Source: Hepsetus odoe (taxonomy: Eukaryota; Chordata; Actinopteri; Characiformes; Hepsetidae). From it: 64,000 nucleotides of DNA. The position numbers and the translations under genes were made by a program. The stretch lies in NCBI GenBank assembly GCA_017165825.1, contig CM029372.1:28508941-28572940 (forward strand). Direction: 5' to 3'. Within the stretch, counting starts at the first letter, position 1. The number at the start of each line of letters is the position of its first letter. Below are positions 54,756-64,000 of the stretch, in pieces. Below the pieces are notes generated by a model. The model did not search any database. It had not been told where the DNA came from and saw only the letters and a list, made by a program, of their open reading frames with translations.

Positions 54756-55340
54756 TCAGCTGCTTCCTGCAGCTAGGGTACAGAACTCAATGGCATAATC
54801 TGCAACTGACCGCCTTCTCTGTCGTAGTTGGAGCAGGGCAGAGCTGGCCTCCCTCCCACTGCCGGGATGGTCAAAAGTGTTTCTGAGGGTGGAGGTGAAC
54901 CGAGCGAGAGAGGCTGGTGTTCCCACACTGGGGTGGCCCATGACAGGGCTCTCCCTGTGAGAAGTGAAATAACATTGATACCTTGGTGCTCTCAGTAGGA
55001 ACCAAGCAGGATGCTGCTCAAATGCTAGGGAGCATTGTAGAAAGAAACCACTAGATCGTCCCTGTGCACCATCAAAACACTCTGGAGGAGATAAAAGCGG
55101 CATTGGCGGAGACATAGTAATGGAAGGAGGTGCTGCAGGAGCAGTTGCAGGAGGTTCAGGTCTAACTTGCAGGGCAGTAGTGAGTGCCTGCAGTGCCTGC
55201 ATACATCAAGGCCCAATACATGTACCATTGTCTGCTGCAGGACCTGTTCATGCCTACCTGTGGTAGCATCCTGAGCAGCCAGAGCAATCTGAATTGCTCT
55301 GAATTGATCTCTGGGTGTCGCTGGGCCCATACTGGCTGGA
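54756..55340 (-). pseudogene. Gypsy gag N-terminal region
   Basis: Frames 55330-55025 and 55202-54756 code a gag like that at 21391-21029 (LLSPPECFDGAQGRSSGFFLQCSL, VADYAIEFCTLAA). A frameshift lies near 55100. The downstream pol is replaced by the foreign integrase at 54416-54730. Confidence 0.75.
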
Positions 55341-55346
55341 TCGTTC

Positions 55347-55728
55347 TGTTACGGTGTGACCTGCTCTTAACGCAGAGAGCCACACTGGGCTAGGACCAAA
55401 AAGCAGCACCTGAAGCTGCCAGCACTCGAGATACTCCAGGAAATCAGAGACACCATAGTCAACCCGAAAACAGGTGGAAAACAAACTGCTCAAACGGCAT
55501 GTCTTTGCGCTTTTGATTGTATTTTAATGTAATTGTTTCGAGGATGAGGAGCTCGAGAAACTTGGTAGGGGGGTGTAGCGTCAGTTAGCACAACAAGCCG
55601 AAGCTCGAGGGTGCTGATCTGAAGGGAGTGGGCAGGTGAAAGGAATCACTCTTAATTACTGTGCCTGAGCTGGTCTCCCAACAGCGGTCTGGCTCCCCCT
55701 AGTGCCCCATTGGGGACGGGCTCTTACA
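55347..55728 (-). repeat. Gypsy LTR (382 bp)
   Basis: Minus strand begins TGTAAGAGCCCG and ends ...CACACCGTAACA (TG...CA). It shares 'cagagagccacactgg' with the truncated LTR at 25134 and 'ggtctggctccccctagtgc' with 28723-29253. Confidence 0.75.
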
Positions 55729-55744
55729 GATTGTGTGAGAAGGC

Positions 55745-56090
55745 CAAGTCAAGTCAAGTCAAGTAGGATTTTATTGTCATTTCAGCCATATATACAGTAC
55801 AAAGTGAAACGAAATAACGTTCCTCCAGGACCCTGGTGCTACACACAAGACAACAACAGACAAGACATAGGACACTAGACAACATAAGACACAACAGAAG
55901 ACACAACCTTATACACAAGACAAGGCAACATGGCAACAAGTGCAGACAACAGACAGTACAATAGACAGTACATTCATCCGTAACAGGGCTGCAGTGTTAT
56001 AGAACAAAGCAGCCCAGGTTGTTGGTTGTTGGGCAGTGTAACAGTGTAGCAGAGCAGCGTTATCAGTAAAGTGCAGAGTGCAAGAGGTCC
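55745..56090 (-). mobile_element. L2-like LINE 3' UTR
   Basis: 'ttttattgtcatttcagcca', then ACAAGACA-type words and 'gaacaaagcagcccaggttg', matching 23030-23330. Coding part absent. Confidence 0.65.
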
Positions 56091-56195
56091 AGGGTGTCCA
56101 GGGTGTGTCCCCCGTCCTCGCCCTGTGTGCGCTGGGTTGGACACCAGCACTCCCCCGTGACCCCGTTTGGGACAACCGACATAAAATGGATGGAT
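56091..56195 (+). mobile_element. SINE type-2 tail
   Basis: 'tgtgcgctgggttggacacc', 'ccccgtttgggacaac' and a 'ggatggatggata' end. The tRNA head is missing. Confidence 0.7.
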
Positions 56196-56224
56196 GGATA
56201 GATATGGCTGTATAAAAGGTGTGG

Positions 56225-56600
56225 AGACATTAGCAGTTTAAAAGTCTAATGGAGCCCCGGACATCTGCCAAGATGATTGTTGCTGACCTGGCCTCTTCTG
56301 GAGTTGATGTTTCAATGAACACAGTTGTGAGGGCTCTTCATCGTGGTGGGCTTCAGGGCCATCGTCCCAGAAGAATCCTTTACTCAAAGAGCGGCACATC
56401 AAAGCCTGACTGATATTTGCCCGTGTACATTTGAAACGTAAAGATGAGCCCGATCCTATTGAGAATCTGTGGCGGGTGCTCGAAGAGATTGTCCATGCTC
56501 GGAAACCATGGAATTTTGACCAGCTAGAACAATTTGCAATGGAAGAGTGGGCCAAAATCCCTCAGGAGACCTGTGCCAACCTAGTAAAGAACTAGTCTAG
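56225..56600 (+). mobile_element. Tc1-like element, internally deleted
   Basis: Codes TSAKMIVADLASSGVDVSMNTV and ALHRGGLQGHRPRRIP (the HTH part), then jumps at about 56440 to DPIENLWRVLEEIVHARKP at the transposase end. The catalytic middle is deleted in a near-clean join. Confidence 0.85.
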
Positions 56601-56639
56601 AGACTGTTGTCCGTTGTGGCTCAGAAAGGGTACACTATG

Positions 56640-56880
56640 CAGTGGTGGCCTTGGGGTCAGGGAGTTGGCTCTGCATTGGAAGATTGTGGGTTCTATTCCC
56701 TCACCTGTAGGTTGCCCTGAAGCACCCTTGAGCAAGGTACCGTCACTGCTCCCCGGGTGCTTTCAATAGCTGCATGGTGTTTGAGTGCATGCACTGTAGT
56801 CTGTTATGGGTTAAATGCAGAGGTCCAATTTTGTTGTGCTGTGCTGTGACCTTGCAATGACAAGGGTTGTCACTTTAATT
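56640..56880 (+). mobile_element. SINE type 1
   Basis: Head with B-box-like 'gtgggttctattccc', the full core and tail 'caatgacaagggttgtcact', then a TTTAA repeat. Confidence 0.8.
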
Positions 56881-56897
56881 TAATTTTAATTTAATTT

Positions 56898-57015
56898 TAA
56901 GTGACAGGGAAGGTACCTTGCTCAAGGGTACCTCAGGGCAACCTACTGTTGAGGGAATCAAACCCAAAATCTTCCGATCTGGGGACACTGCCTAACCATT
57001 AGGCCACCCCTGCTC
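56898..57015 (-). mobile_element. SINE type 1, head half
   Basis: 'aagtgacagggaaggtacct' then inverse core and head ('ctaaccattaggccacccct'). With 56640-56880 an inverted pair. Confidence 0.8.
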
Positions 57016-57029
57016 AAAGAGTTGCAAGT

Positions 57030-58800
57030 GGTCAAAGCTGCAGTACAGGCCCGTGCACCCACAGTTCCAAGTTTGATTCCTAATTATACTGAGATGAAGA
57101 CACCGCTGCTGGCCATGACCTCTAACAACTGTCAGTTTACATGGAATGACACAACTTGTGGCCTTTAACAATTTGAAACAAGCCCTATTATCTCCCCCAA
57201 CACTGGGCATCCCAGATCCCACCAAACCTTTTGTGCAAAAAGTCTGTGAGCAGGAGGGACACATGACTTCAGTTGTTACAAAAACATGCTCAGGCCGGTG
57301 GCCTATTATTCTTTAGAGCTGGATCCAGTGGTGGCACGTTACTCTGCAGGCCAAATGTTACGGCTAAACATTGCAATAACCTTTATCTTTTCACTCTTCT
57401 TCCGTTGCCAGAAAAAGTGAAAAAAAAGAAAGTGAAAAAAAAGAAAGTGAAAAGGGCAGCGGTGGCCTAGTGGTTAGGGTGGTAGCCGCATGATCGGAGG
57501 ATCGGGGGTTCAAACCCCTTCCCAATAGGTTGCCCTGAGGTACCCTTGAGCAAGGTACCATCCCCATCACTGCTCCCCGGGCGCTTTCAATAGCTGCCCA
57601 CTGCTGCACGGGTTTGAGTGTGCATGGGTTAAATGCAGAGGTCCAATTTCGTTGTGGTTCATGTGTGCTGTGCCGTGACCTCGCAATGACAAGGGTTGTC
57701 ACTTTCACTTTCACTTTTTTCAGTAGGTTTCCCTGAGGTACCCTTAAGCAAGGTACCATATTCACTTTCTGACTCTGATCTTGTTTTTTTTGAAGATGGC
57801 TCTGCCTCAAGAGACGACAAGGGTCTTGTTCCAAAAGCAGCACGAGGTCTAAGGGTTTCCCACGCCTGCTGAACACGGCTGCTGAACTTCTTTCCTCAGT
57901 TTGCTGAACTGACGCACTGTATAGACCATGCGTTGAAAGGCGAGGATGATGGACATTATGAGATATTTCCAATCTTGCATAATTTGCAGAACAACTCAGG
58001 TGAATGCATAACCACAACACCGAAGGCACACCCACCATCGGAGGGTCCTTTGAACATCTGATGATGGATTTCATTAAATTAACTCCCTCAAAATGGAAAA
58101 GGCACTGTTTGGTAATAGTTAACATGTTTTCAAAGTGGGTGGAAGCATTCCCAAATAATAAACAGGATGCAAGGGAGTGTCACAAAAATACTACTCAAAG
58201 AGATTTTTCCCAGATCCTTGCAGGCTGAGCAGTAACGGTGGCCCAGCATTCATCAATGAAGTGATTTCAGAATTAAGTGAGTATCTGAGGGTTGATTTGA
58301 GAATACCTTGTGCAAACCATCTCCAGAGTGCAGGCGCTGTGAAGAGAAACTGGTAAAACGCTGTGAAAAAACAGGCCTAATGCGTTACCGCTAGTTCTCA
58401 CGTACATGAGAATGTGCAGGTGAGCCAGGACAAATTTGAGCCCTTTTGAAATTTAGATTGGTAACTTTTGAACTTAGGCCTGGGGCTGCCTGGAGGTAAA
58501 GCAGCAGGAGCAACTTTCACAACGCACTGTGATGATGAAATGTTGCTATACTCTTGCCGGTTGTCTGCTGTTGTCCTCTCTGTCCATCAGCAGGTAAAAG
58601 AAGCATTGCTGAGGCCAGCAGAAGGACCTCTACCTGACCTTAGACCTGGTGACTTAATCTTACTGAAAGAATTCAAACAAAAGCATTGGAAGTCCAGGTG
58701 TTGGACGGGACCATTTCAAGTGTTGCTGACAACACCTACCTCCGTGATGGTAGCAGAGAGAGCTACACGGATCCACAAATCACACTGAAAGTAAGTCAGA
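57030..58800 (+). pseudogene. endogenous retrovirus pol remnant
   Basis: Old retroviral copy, plus strand, many stops and frameshifts. 57170-57400 is RT-connection-like (RPVAYYSLELDPV), 57780-57830 an RNase H start (FEDGSASRDDKGL), 58050-58140 an integrase core segment (GSFEHLMMDFIKL and CLVIVNMFSKWVEAFP, with one catalytic D visible), then degenerate, and 58560-58790 the integrase C-terminal part (SVHQQVKEALL, WTGPFQVLLTTPT). A SINE interrupts it at 57455-57720. Gamma/epsilon-retrovirus-like by pattern, clade not certain. Non-functional. Confidence 0.75.
57455..57720 (+). mobile_element. SINE type 1, best full-length copy
   Basis: Intact A-box-like 'tggcctagtgg', B box 'gggttcaaacccc', the core 'gccctgaggtacccttgagc', 'ccccgggcgctttcaatagc', 'gggttaaatgcagaggtcca' and tail 'gggttgtcactttcacttt'. 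Inserted into the ERV pol between the RT-connection and RNase H parts. The preceding 57412-57454 holds 'aagaaagtgaaaaa' repeats. Confidence 0.9.
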
Positions 58801-58989
58801 GTGGAAACAGGAGGCGACTGGGTGAGGGTAAAGGGTGTGATGGAGTCTTGGTGAAGTGAGAAGAGAGCGTAACGGGTATATCCTGCCCTCCGAGCCCAGA
58901 CCCGTGAAGAAAGACAAAGACTCACCCTACCACTCACCAGAATCCTGACCTGATTGAACCATGACTAGAGAACATGTTATTTTGATGGT

Positions 58990-59205
58990 AACTCAGCGGT
59001 GGCCTAGTGATTAGGGCGTTAGCTCTTCCCAATAGGTTGCCCTGAGGTACCCTTGAGCAAGGTGCTGTCCCAGTCACTGCTCCCCGGGCACTGCTGGACG
59101 GTGTTTGAGTGTGCATGGGTTAAATGCAGAGGTCCAATTTTGTTTTGGTTCACTGTCTGCTGTGCTGTGACCTTGCAATGACAAGGGTTGTCACTTTCAC
59201 TTAAC
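58990..59205 (+). mobile_element. SINE type 1, B box deleted
   Basis: Head 'agcggtggcctagtgattag', then directly 'cccaataggttgccctgagg'. About 35 bp including the B box are missing. Ends 'gggttgtcactttcactta'. In the ERV pol-env interval. Confidence 0.85.
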
Positions 59206-59965
59206 TGTTATCATCATACTGATGACAGTGGCAGGGAGTGCTCCAGTGGCAAACAATCCCATGTGTATGCTCTTTGGAAAAGCAATATTGTTGGGTTTAA
59301 TTGTAGTCCTCTACCGCAAAGGGCCTGGTGGAACCGTGACTCTTATATGGTGCCTGAGCGGACGGGGGAACATTGTATACATAATAACAAATCCCAGGAG
59401 GGAACAGAATTAGGTTGGTCCGAGTGTAAAAGTGCAATGTTTATCAATTGGTGTAAAGATAGTACAGGAAATTATCTAACCCAGTCCAACTGTTCTGTTT
59501 ACAATAGTTCAGGACATGAACTTTGTTTTAAACGCCCCTTTGCCACACTGTGGGTGAATGATGTGATAATGTGAGCGTGTGGCATGAGGGCCTCATCATC
59601 AAATCATTACCCAAGGTTGTTGCTATCCTGCAATAGTATTTCCAGGGCTGCCTGTTTAAAACCAGAAACCTTTTCAAGATGAGCTAGTACATTCACATGA
59701 CAGGAGGAAGAGAAACGAGGGAAGGTATAATGGGTATACCTTGGCTGACCCATGGACAGCACCAGGGACTACTGTGGGGTCATCACTTTTCTTGGGGGCT
59801 GGTACGACCGCAGTGCTAAACAAAATAAATGGACTTGTGTATCAAGTGGCTATACTGGCTGATGACACATCCTTAGCTACTGAATTAATTAATGATGAGA
59901 TGGAAAATGTTAGACAAGCAGTTATACAAATCAGAATGCTCATGCTGTTTTTACATTGCTGATCT
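59206..59965 (+). pseudogene. probable ERV envelope remnant
   Basis: Follows the pol remnant. Frame to 59574 is rich in Cys and N-x-S/T sites, as in a surface subunit. Frame 59741-59962 has a Gly/Ala/Leu stretch then a heptad-like region ending IQIRMLMLFL, resembling the start of a transmembrane subunit. Separated by stops and short of usual length. Assignment rests on position and pattern. Confidence 0.5.
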
Positions 59966-60252
59966 AAGTCTAACCCTGATTTCTAAATTCAAACCCCTTA
60001 TCTCCTAAATTCTTACTCCTAATTCCTAATTTCTACCCCTTAAATCTTAAATCTCATATTGTAAACCTCTTAATCATAAACTCAGACTAATGTGAATCTT
60101 TAAAAAACATGAAAATATATGAAGAATAATATTCTCACTGAATTTAGGAATTCATTGTTCTCTTCATCAGCAGGTTTAAAGAAGTTCTACATGGAAGTAA
60201 ATGGTATAAACGAACTGAACTACAAGCTGTGTTTTAGGGTTTTTTTTACTGT
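59966..60252. other. ART gene upstream region
   Basis: AT-rich. A run of 'cttaaatctt/cctaattcct' words at 59990-60060. A TATA-like 'aaaatatatgaag' near 60112. No gene. Confidence 0.35.
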
Positions 60253-60266
60253 GAAAGTGAAAGAAA
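60253..60266 (+). promoter_or_regulatory. ISRE-like motif
   Basis: GAAAGTGAAAGAAA fits the IRF/ISRE pattern GAAAnnGAAAnn(A), 137 bp before the ATG of the ART-like gene. A possible 5' UTR acceptor (GAATTGCAG/ATTC, about 60330-60340) lies between. Regulatory role is inferred, and a worn SINE tail is an alternative origin. Confidence 0.4.
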
Positions 60267-60402
60267 AAGTAAGAGTGTGCAGCTGTTTATTTTTTTGTTG
60301 TTCTTTTATTGCTGTTTCCTCGAATTGCAGATTCAGCTTCACTTCCTTGAACTGCTGATAAAAGAAGTCGTCCGTCATTCTGTCTCTCACTCCGAGTGAA
60401 CC

Positions 60403-61203
60403 ATGAGTAGCATTGAAAGAGAAGTTGTTCTGGAGGCTCTCTCAGCCCTCAGTGGGTTCCCCGTAAAGCCTCTCGACAAAACCATAACAATCAGCAAGAT
60501 CACAGAAATTACTGTTGATAATTTTCTTGCTTTCGTCTTTGGTTTAACTTCACTTCTTGCTGAGGAACTGAAGAACCTCTCTTCACTCATGACTACAATG
60601 TCTCTAAACTATCAAGAGCCGGAGACGGAGGACTCAGCTTTACGAAAGGAGCTGTTTGTGGACGTGGACGATTTCTTTGATCCGAGGTTTGACTTTGATT
60701 TCAGACGTCCAGCAGATGCCTCTCAATGTTCTCGTGGCAAAGAACCTTACACACGACCCTGGGGTTGGTACCGCTTTGCTCTGAAGGTGTTGGACAAGTA
60801 TCCTGGTGGAAACACCTGGCTGGGGCCGGACGGATGGAGGAACCACTCAGCGCCCGGTGAGTGGCCGGTTTCTTTCCATGGAACCAGTATTGAAGGGGCT
60901 AAAGGCATCGCGAGTTCCCACTACAAACCTGGACCTCGCCAGAGTTACGGACGGGGGGTCTACTCAACTCCTGATATTGATGTAGCCAATGATTATGCGA
61001 TGAGCAAGACCTTCAAATCCAAAACAAATGGAAAGACATACAAGGTGATCATGCAGAACAGGATCAACCCTGAGAAGAGGGTTAGAACCGTGAAAAAAGA
61101 TTACTGGCTCATCCCAGTTCCTGAGGGAGCTTCACCAGCAGAGGAGAAAACAACCGTGGAGACCTCCATCCGTCCTTACGGCATCCTGATTAAAGAGGAG
61201 TAG
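60403..61203 (+). CDS. putative ADP-ribosyltransferase (PARP)-like protein, 266 aa
   Basis: Intact single-exon frame with a good start context (AACCATGA). Residues 1-70 are helix-prone and hydrophobic in part (FLAFVFGLTSLLAEEL, 41-56). 71-110 is acidic with a DDFFDPRFDFDF stretch. 118-264 is a compact domain: PWGWYRFALKVLDKY (119-133), SFHGTS (157-162), YGRGVYSTPDIDVANDYA (182-199), YKVIMQNRINP (213-223) and SIRPYGILIK (255-264). H-G-T...Y-G-R-G-V-Y-x-T/S matches the H and Y signatures of H-Y-E type ADP-ribosyltransferases (H159, Y187). E253 is a candidate third residue but not proven. No signal peptide. Similar small proteins of unknown function exist in fish and invertebrates; I know no established name. 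The only intact non-NLR gene here. Confidence 0.85.
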   Translation: MSSIEREVVLEALSALSGFPVKPLDKTITISKITEITVDNFLAFVFGLTSLLAEELKNLSSLMTTMSLNYQEPETEDSALRKELFVDVDDFFDPRFDFDFRRPADASQCSRGKEPYTRPWGWYRFALKVLDKYPGGNTWLGPDGWRNHSAPGEWPVSFHGTSIEGAKGIASSHYKPGPRQSYGRGVYSTPDIDVANDYAMSKTFKSKTNGKTYKVIMQNRINPEKRVRTVKKDYWLIPVPEGASPAEEKTTVETSIRPYGILIKEE

Positions 61204-61236
61204 ATCAGAAATCCTCCAGCCTTCTTCACTTCCATC

Positions 61237-61352
61237 CATCCATTATCTGCCGCTTGTCCCAAACGGGGTCGCGGGGGAGTGCTGGTGTCCAACCCAGCGC
61301 ACACAGGGCGAGGACGGGGGACGCACCCTGGACAGGTCGCCAGCCCATCGCA
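61237..61352 (-). mobile_element. SINE type-2 tail in ART 3' UTR
   Basis: 'tccatccatccattatctgc', 'cgcttgtcccaaacggggtc' and 'gacaggtcgccagcccatcg'. No tRNA head. It starts about 33 bp after the ART stop codon, so it forms part of the probable 3' UTR. Confidence 0.75.
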
Positions 61353-61528
61353 GGCCTTCCTCACTTTTGAATCGGATTCTTTCTGAGAAATCTGTGAAAT
61401 CGTTAACTGTGATTAATTTCTTACAGAACTGCATACGCAACTTTGTTTGTGATGATTCAGGTACTGACACATTTTATGTGAATAATAACTGCAAAAAGTT
61501 TTGAAAAAGAATGAAAAATTATTTGAGC

Positions 61529-61534
61529 AATAAA
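61529..61534 (+). terminator. poly(A) signal AATAAA for ART-like gene
   Basis: In 'atttgagcaataaatcctcg', 326 bp after the stop codon. Confidence 0.6.
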
Positions 61535-62324
61535 TCCTCGCTGCTTACTAAAATACTGTCTTGAGACCTATTTATTAAATTTTTTTTAAAGAACATGGTT
61601 TATTCAAACCCACAATCTTTATTAAAAAACTGTCTGTAGGCTCAGAATTTCATGTAAATCATTTTTCATGTTTTTTGAATGCTTTAATAGCACATTTAAT
61701 GATTTAATAGCACATTTAACTTCTCAGGAAATGCTGACCTTTCATGCTTGGCAGGCAAAGACAAGGAAACAAACAGTTTCTAATGAGGTGGTTTGAGGAA
61801 TTTCAAGGCCAAATCCTTTAGTTCACCTTAAACTCTTCGTTCCTCTGTCCTGACAATGTGTGTGAGGATGGGAACTGGCATTATGCTGCACCCTGACATG
61901 TTACAGCCATAAGTCAGAAGATGCTGGTGCGGCTAGACACTGGTCGAACCCAAGCACTGAATAGCTGCATGGATTATGAGAACTACTCTTGTATTGCGTA
62001 TTAGGAGAACATAAAGAACTGAACGCTGGTATGAAAAAGTACTACGAGTGCAGGTGTGACACGAGCTTTCTGGGATAAAACACACAAAACATGCATTCTT
62101 TCTCCTCCTAAACATCAAACATCTCCCCTTTCCTTGAAGGACACAGGAAAACAGCATGCGTTTATAGCCTTCTGTCTCCATTACCACAAAGGTCTTTTTT
62201 TTGGTCTCCCACCTGAAACATTATCCAGACTCCAGTAGTGTATGACCTGTGAAATGATCTGTGATTGTGTTGTTCTGTGTGCACCTGAATACAGAGTATT
62301 AGTGTGAGTCATAAGAGTTTCTGC
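61535..62324. other. no gene recognised
   Basis: AT-rich, then 62180-62260 holds a short L2-like LINE piece (LFFGLPPETLSRLQ). Otherwise nothing. Confidence 0.4.
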
Positions 62325-62490
62325 AAGTGAAAGTGAAAGTGACAACCCTCGTCATTGTAAGGTCACAGCACAGCAGACAGTGAACCACAACGAAGCTGGA
62401 CCTCTGCATTTAACCCATGCACACAATTGGGAAGGGAATCGAACCCACAATCTTCCGATGTGGGGGCAACCACTAGGCCACTGCTGCTGA
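62325..62490 (-). mobile_element. SINE type 1, internally deleted
   Basis: Inverse tail with a triple 'aagtgaaagtgaaagtgac', 'catttaacccatgcacac', then a jump to the head 'aatcgaacccacaatcttcc' and 'accactaggccactgctgc'. Confidence 0.8.
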
Positions 62491-62955
62491 ACAGATATAG
62501 TTATTCTGTGAATAAAAAGTCTCTGGTCTTCACTAAGAAGACACTGTGTTCATTAGTCTCTTAGTCTCACTCATCAAAAATGTGCTGAAAGCAGCGTCCA
62601 CTGGGCCAAAGGACTTGGAGTTAGCACTTAGACCATTGGTCCTGGTAGTAGTATTGTCCATAGTATTGTCCTGGACCTGTTCTGAAAACAGTTCTGATGG
62701 ATCTTTAACCCTCTTCACACTCTTCACACTCCCTGTATAATGGGTTACAGCCATTTAAAAATAAAAACGAATAAAAAGTAACTGATCCAAGCAGGATTAA
62801 AACTGACACAAACCTCTAATGATCTAATGACCCCTCTGATGAGGAGGTTCTGCTGAAGGCTTGGCCTGCACTGAGCCTGCAGCTGAAACACAGCAAGTGT
62901 GGAACATCTGTGGTTAAACAGTTTGAGGATCTTTCACAACACTGACATTTCAGTT
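62491..62955. other. no gene recognised
   Basis: Short open frames only; no domain or repeat signature. Confidence 0.35.
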
Positions 62956-62959
62956 TCTC

Positions 62960-63680
62960 ATCAACTTCTTCTTCTTCTTCTTTTTCTTTCGGCTGCTCCC
63001 GTTGAGGGGTCGCCACAGCGGATCAACTGTCTCCATTTCTTCCTGTCTTTTGCATCTTCCTGCTTCAAACCAACCACCTGCATGTCCTCTCTCACCACGT
63101 CCATAAACCTCCTCTTTGGTCTTCCCTCTTCTCCTCTTTCCTGGCAGCTCCATCTTCAACATCCTCCTTCCAATATAATCCTCGTCTCTCCTCTGCACAT
63201 GTCCAAACCAACGCAACCTTGCTTCTCTAACTTTGTCTCCAAGACGTCTAACCTGAGCTGTCCCTCTAATATACTAATTTCTAATCCTGTCCATCCTCGT
63301 CACACCCAACGAAAATCTCAGCATCTTTAACTCTGACACCTCCAGCTCCGCCTCCTGCTTTTCGTCAGTGCCACTGTCTCCAACCCATACAACATAGCTG
63401 GTCTCACTACTGTCCTGTAAACCTTCCCTTTTACTCTAGCTGGTACGCGTCTGTCACAAATCACTCCAGCCACTCTTCTCCACCCATTCCAACCAGCCTG
63501 CACTCTCTTCTTCACCTCTCTTCCACACTCGCCGTAACACTGAACTGTTGATCCCAAGTATTTAAACTCCTCCACCTTTGTTACCTCCACTCCCTGCATC
63601 CTAACCACGCCACTTTCCTCCCTTTCATTCACACTCATGTATTCTGTCTTTGCCCTACTCACTTTCATTCCTCTCCTCTC
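62960..63680 (-). mobile_element. family-1 LINE, C-terminal half
   Basis: Minus strand from the gap: KTEYMSVNEREESGVVRMQG, VEEFKYLGSTVQ (conserved F-K-Y-L-G-S), VYRTVVRPAMLYGLETVAL, a frame break near 63327, then MRWFGHVQRRDEDYIGRRML (63216), the C-terminal RRRGKTKEEVYGRG part and the 3' end 'gcgacccctcaacgggagca' with a (GAA)n-type tail at 62960. The 5' part runs into the gap. Confidence 0.85.
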
Positions 63681-64000
63681 NNNNNNNNNNNNNNNNNNNN
63701 NNNNNNNNNNNNNNNNNNNNNNNNNNNNNNNNNNNNNNNNNNNNNNNNNNNNNNNNNNNNNNNNNNNNNNNNNNNNNNNNNNNNNNNNNNNNNNNNNNNN
63801 NNNNNNNNNNNNNNNNNNNNNNNNNNNNNNNNNNNNNNNNNNNNNNNNNNNNNNNNNNNNNNNNNNNNNNNNNNNNNNNNNNNNNNNNNNNNNNNNNNNN
63901 NNNNNNNNNNNNNNNNNNNNNNNNNNNNNNNNNNNNNNNNNNNNNNNNNNNNNNNNNNNNNNNNNNNNNNNNNNNNNNNNNNNNNNNNNNNNNNNNNNNN
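63681..64000. other. assembly gap (N) to window end
   Basis: 320 N visible. Confidence 0.99.

Noticed and set aside
57455..57540. tRNA gene
   Set aside because: A and B boxes are present, but the cloverleaf is not maintained, and the unit continues into a dispersed SINE body found in many copies.
57391..58125. 244-residue minus-strand frame
   Set aside because: Composite antisense of ERV sequence and a SINE; no domain.

Overview
This is vertebrate, almost certainly teleost fish, DNA. It holds spliced NLRC3-like (FISNA-NACHT-LRR) immune-receptor exons whose intron phases fit together, Tc1/mariner, hAT, Ty3/Gypsy, several LINE families, tRNA-derived SINEs, an old retroviral provirus and very many (CA)n/(GT)n tracts. 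No prokaryotic gene organisation is present. The species cannot be fixed by eye. There are three N-runs: 8047-8546 and 36106-36605 (both exactly 500, so placeholder gaps) and 63681 to the window end.

Layout. 1-559 (-): two 5' exons of an NLR gene leaving the left edge, one with an in-frame stop. 560-8046: SINEs, LINE 3' ends, a purine-rich repeat and a hAT-like element. 8689-36105 (-): a second NLR gene or gene remnant, with the 3' part of a NACHT exon next to the central gap followed, in transcript direction, by ten 174-bp-class LRR exons (six open, four indel-damaged). Its introns are filled with Gypsy, Tc1, LINE and SINE copies. 38045-52709 (+): a third NLR gene, head-to-head with the second, whose eight visible coding exons and short last exon join with matching phases into about 947 codons. 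Only the start exon is missing. Its introns carry a 2.9-kb LINE with a 13-bp target-site duplication, an L2-like LINE and a degenerate hAT. 53.5-59.97 kb: Gypsy, Tc1 and SINE copies and a broken retroviral pol/env. 60403-61203 (+): an intact single-exon 266-residue protein with an ADP-ribosyltransferase (PARP)-like C-terminal half. 61.2-63.7 kb: SINE and LINE debris.

Biology. The three NLR loci are presumably cytosolic pattern sensors: FISNA and NACHT form the nucleotide-dependent switch and the RNase-inhibitor-type LRR pairs the sensing surface. Every LRR exon is a phase-symmetric 174-bp cassette in near-identical intron borders next to dinucleotide repeats, and several cassettes have been copied together with their transposon-marked introns. 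The locus therefore looks like an actively reshuffling LRR-exon array. The most interesting non-NLR item is the ART-like gene, with an ISRE-like GAAAGTGAAAGAAA about 140 bp upstream of its ATG.
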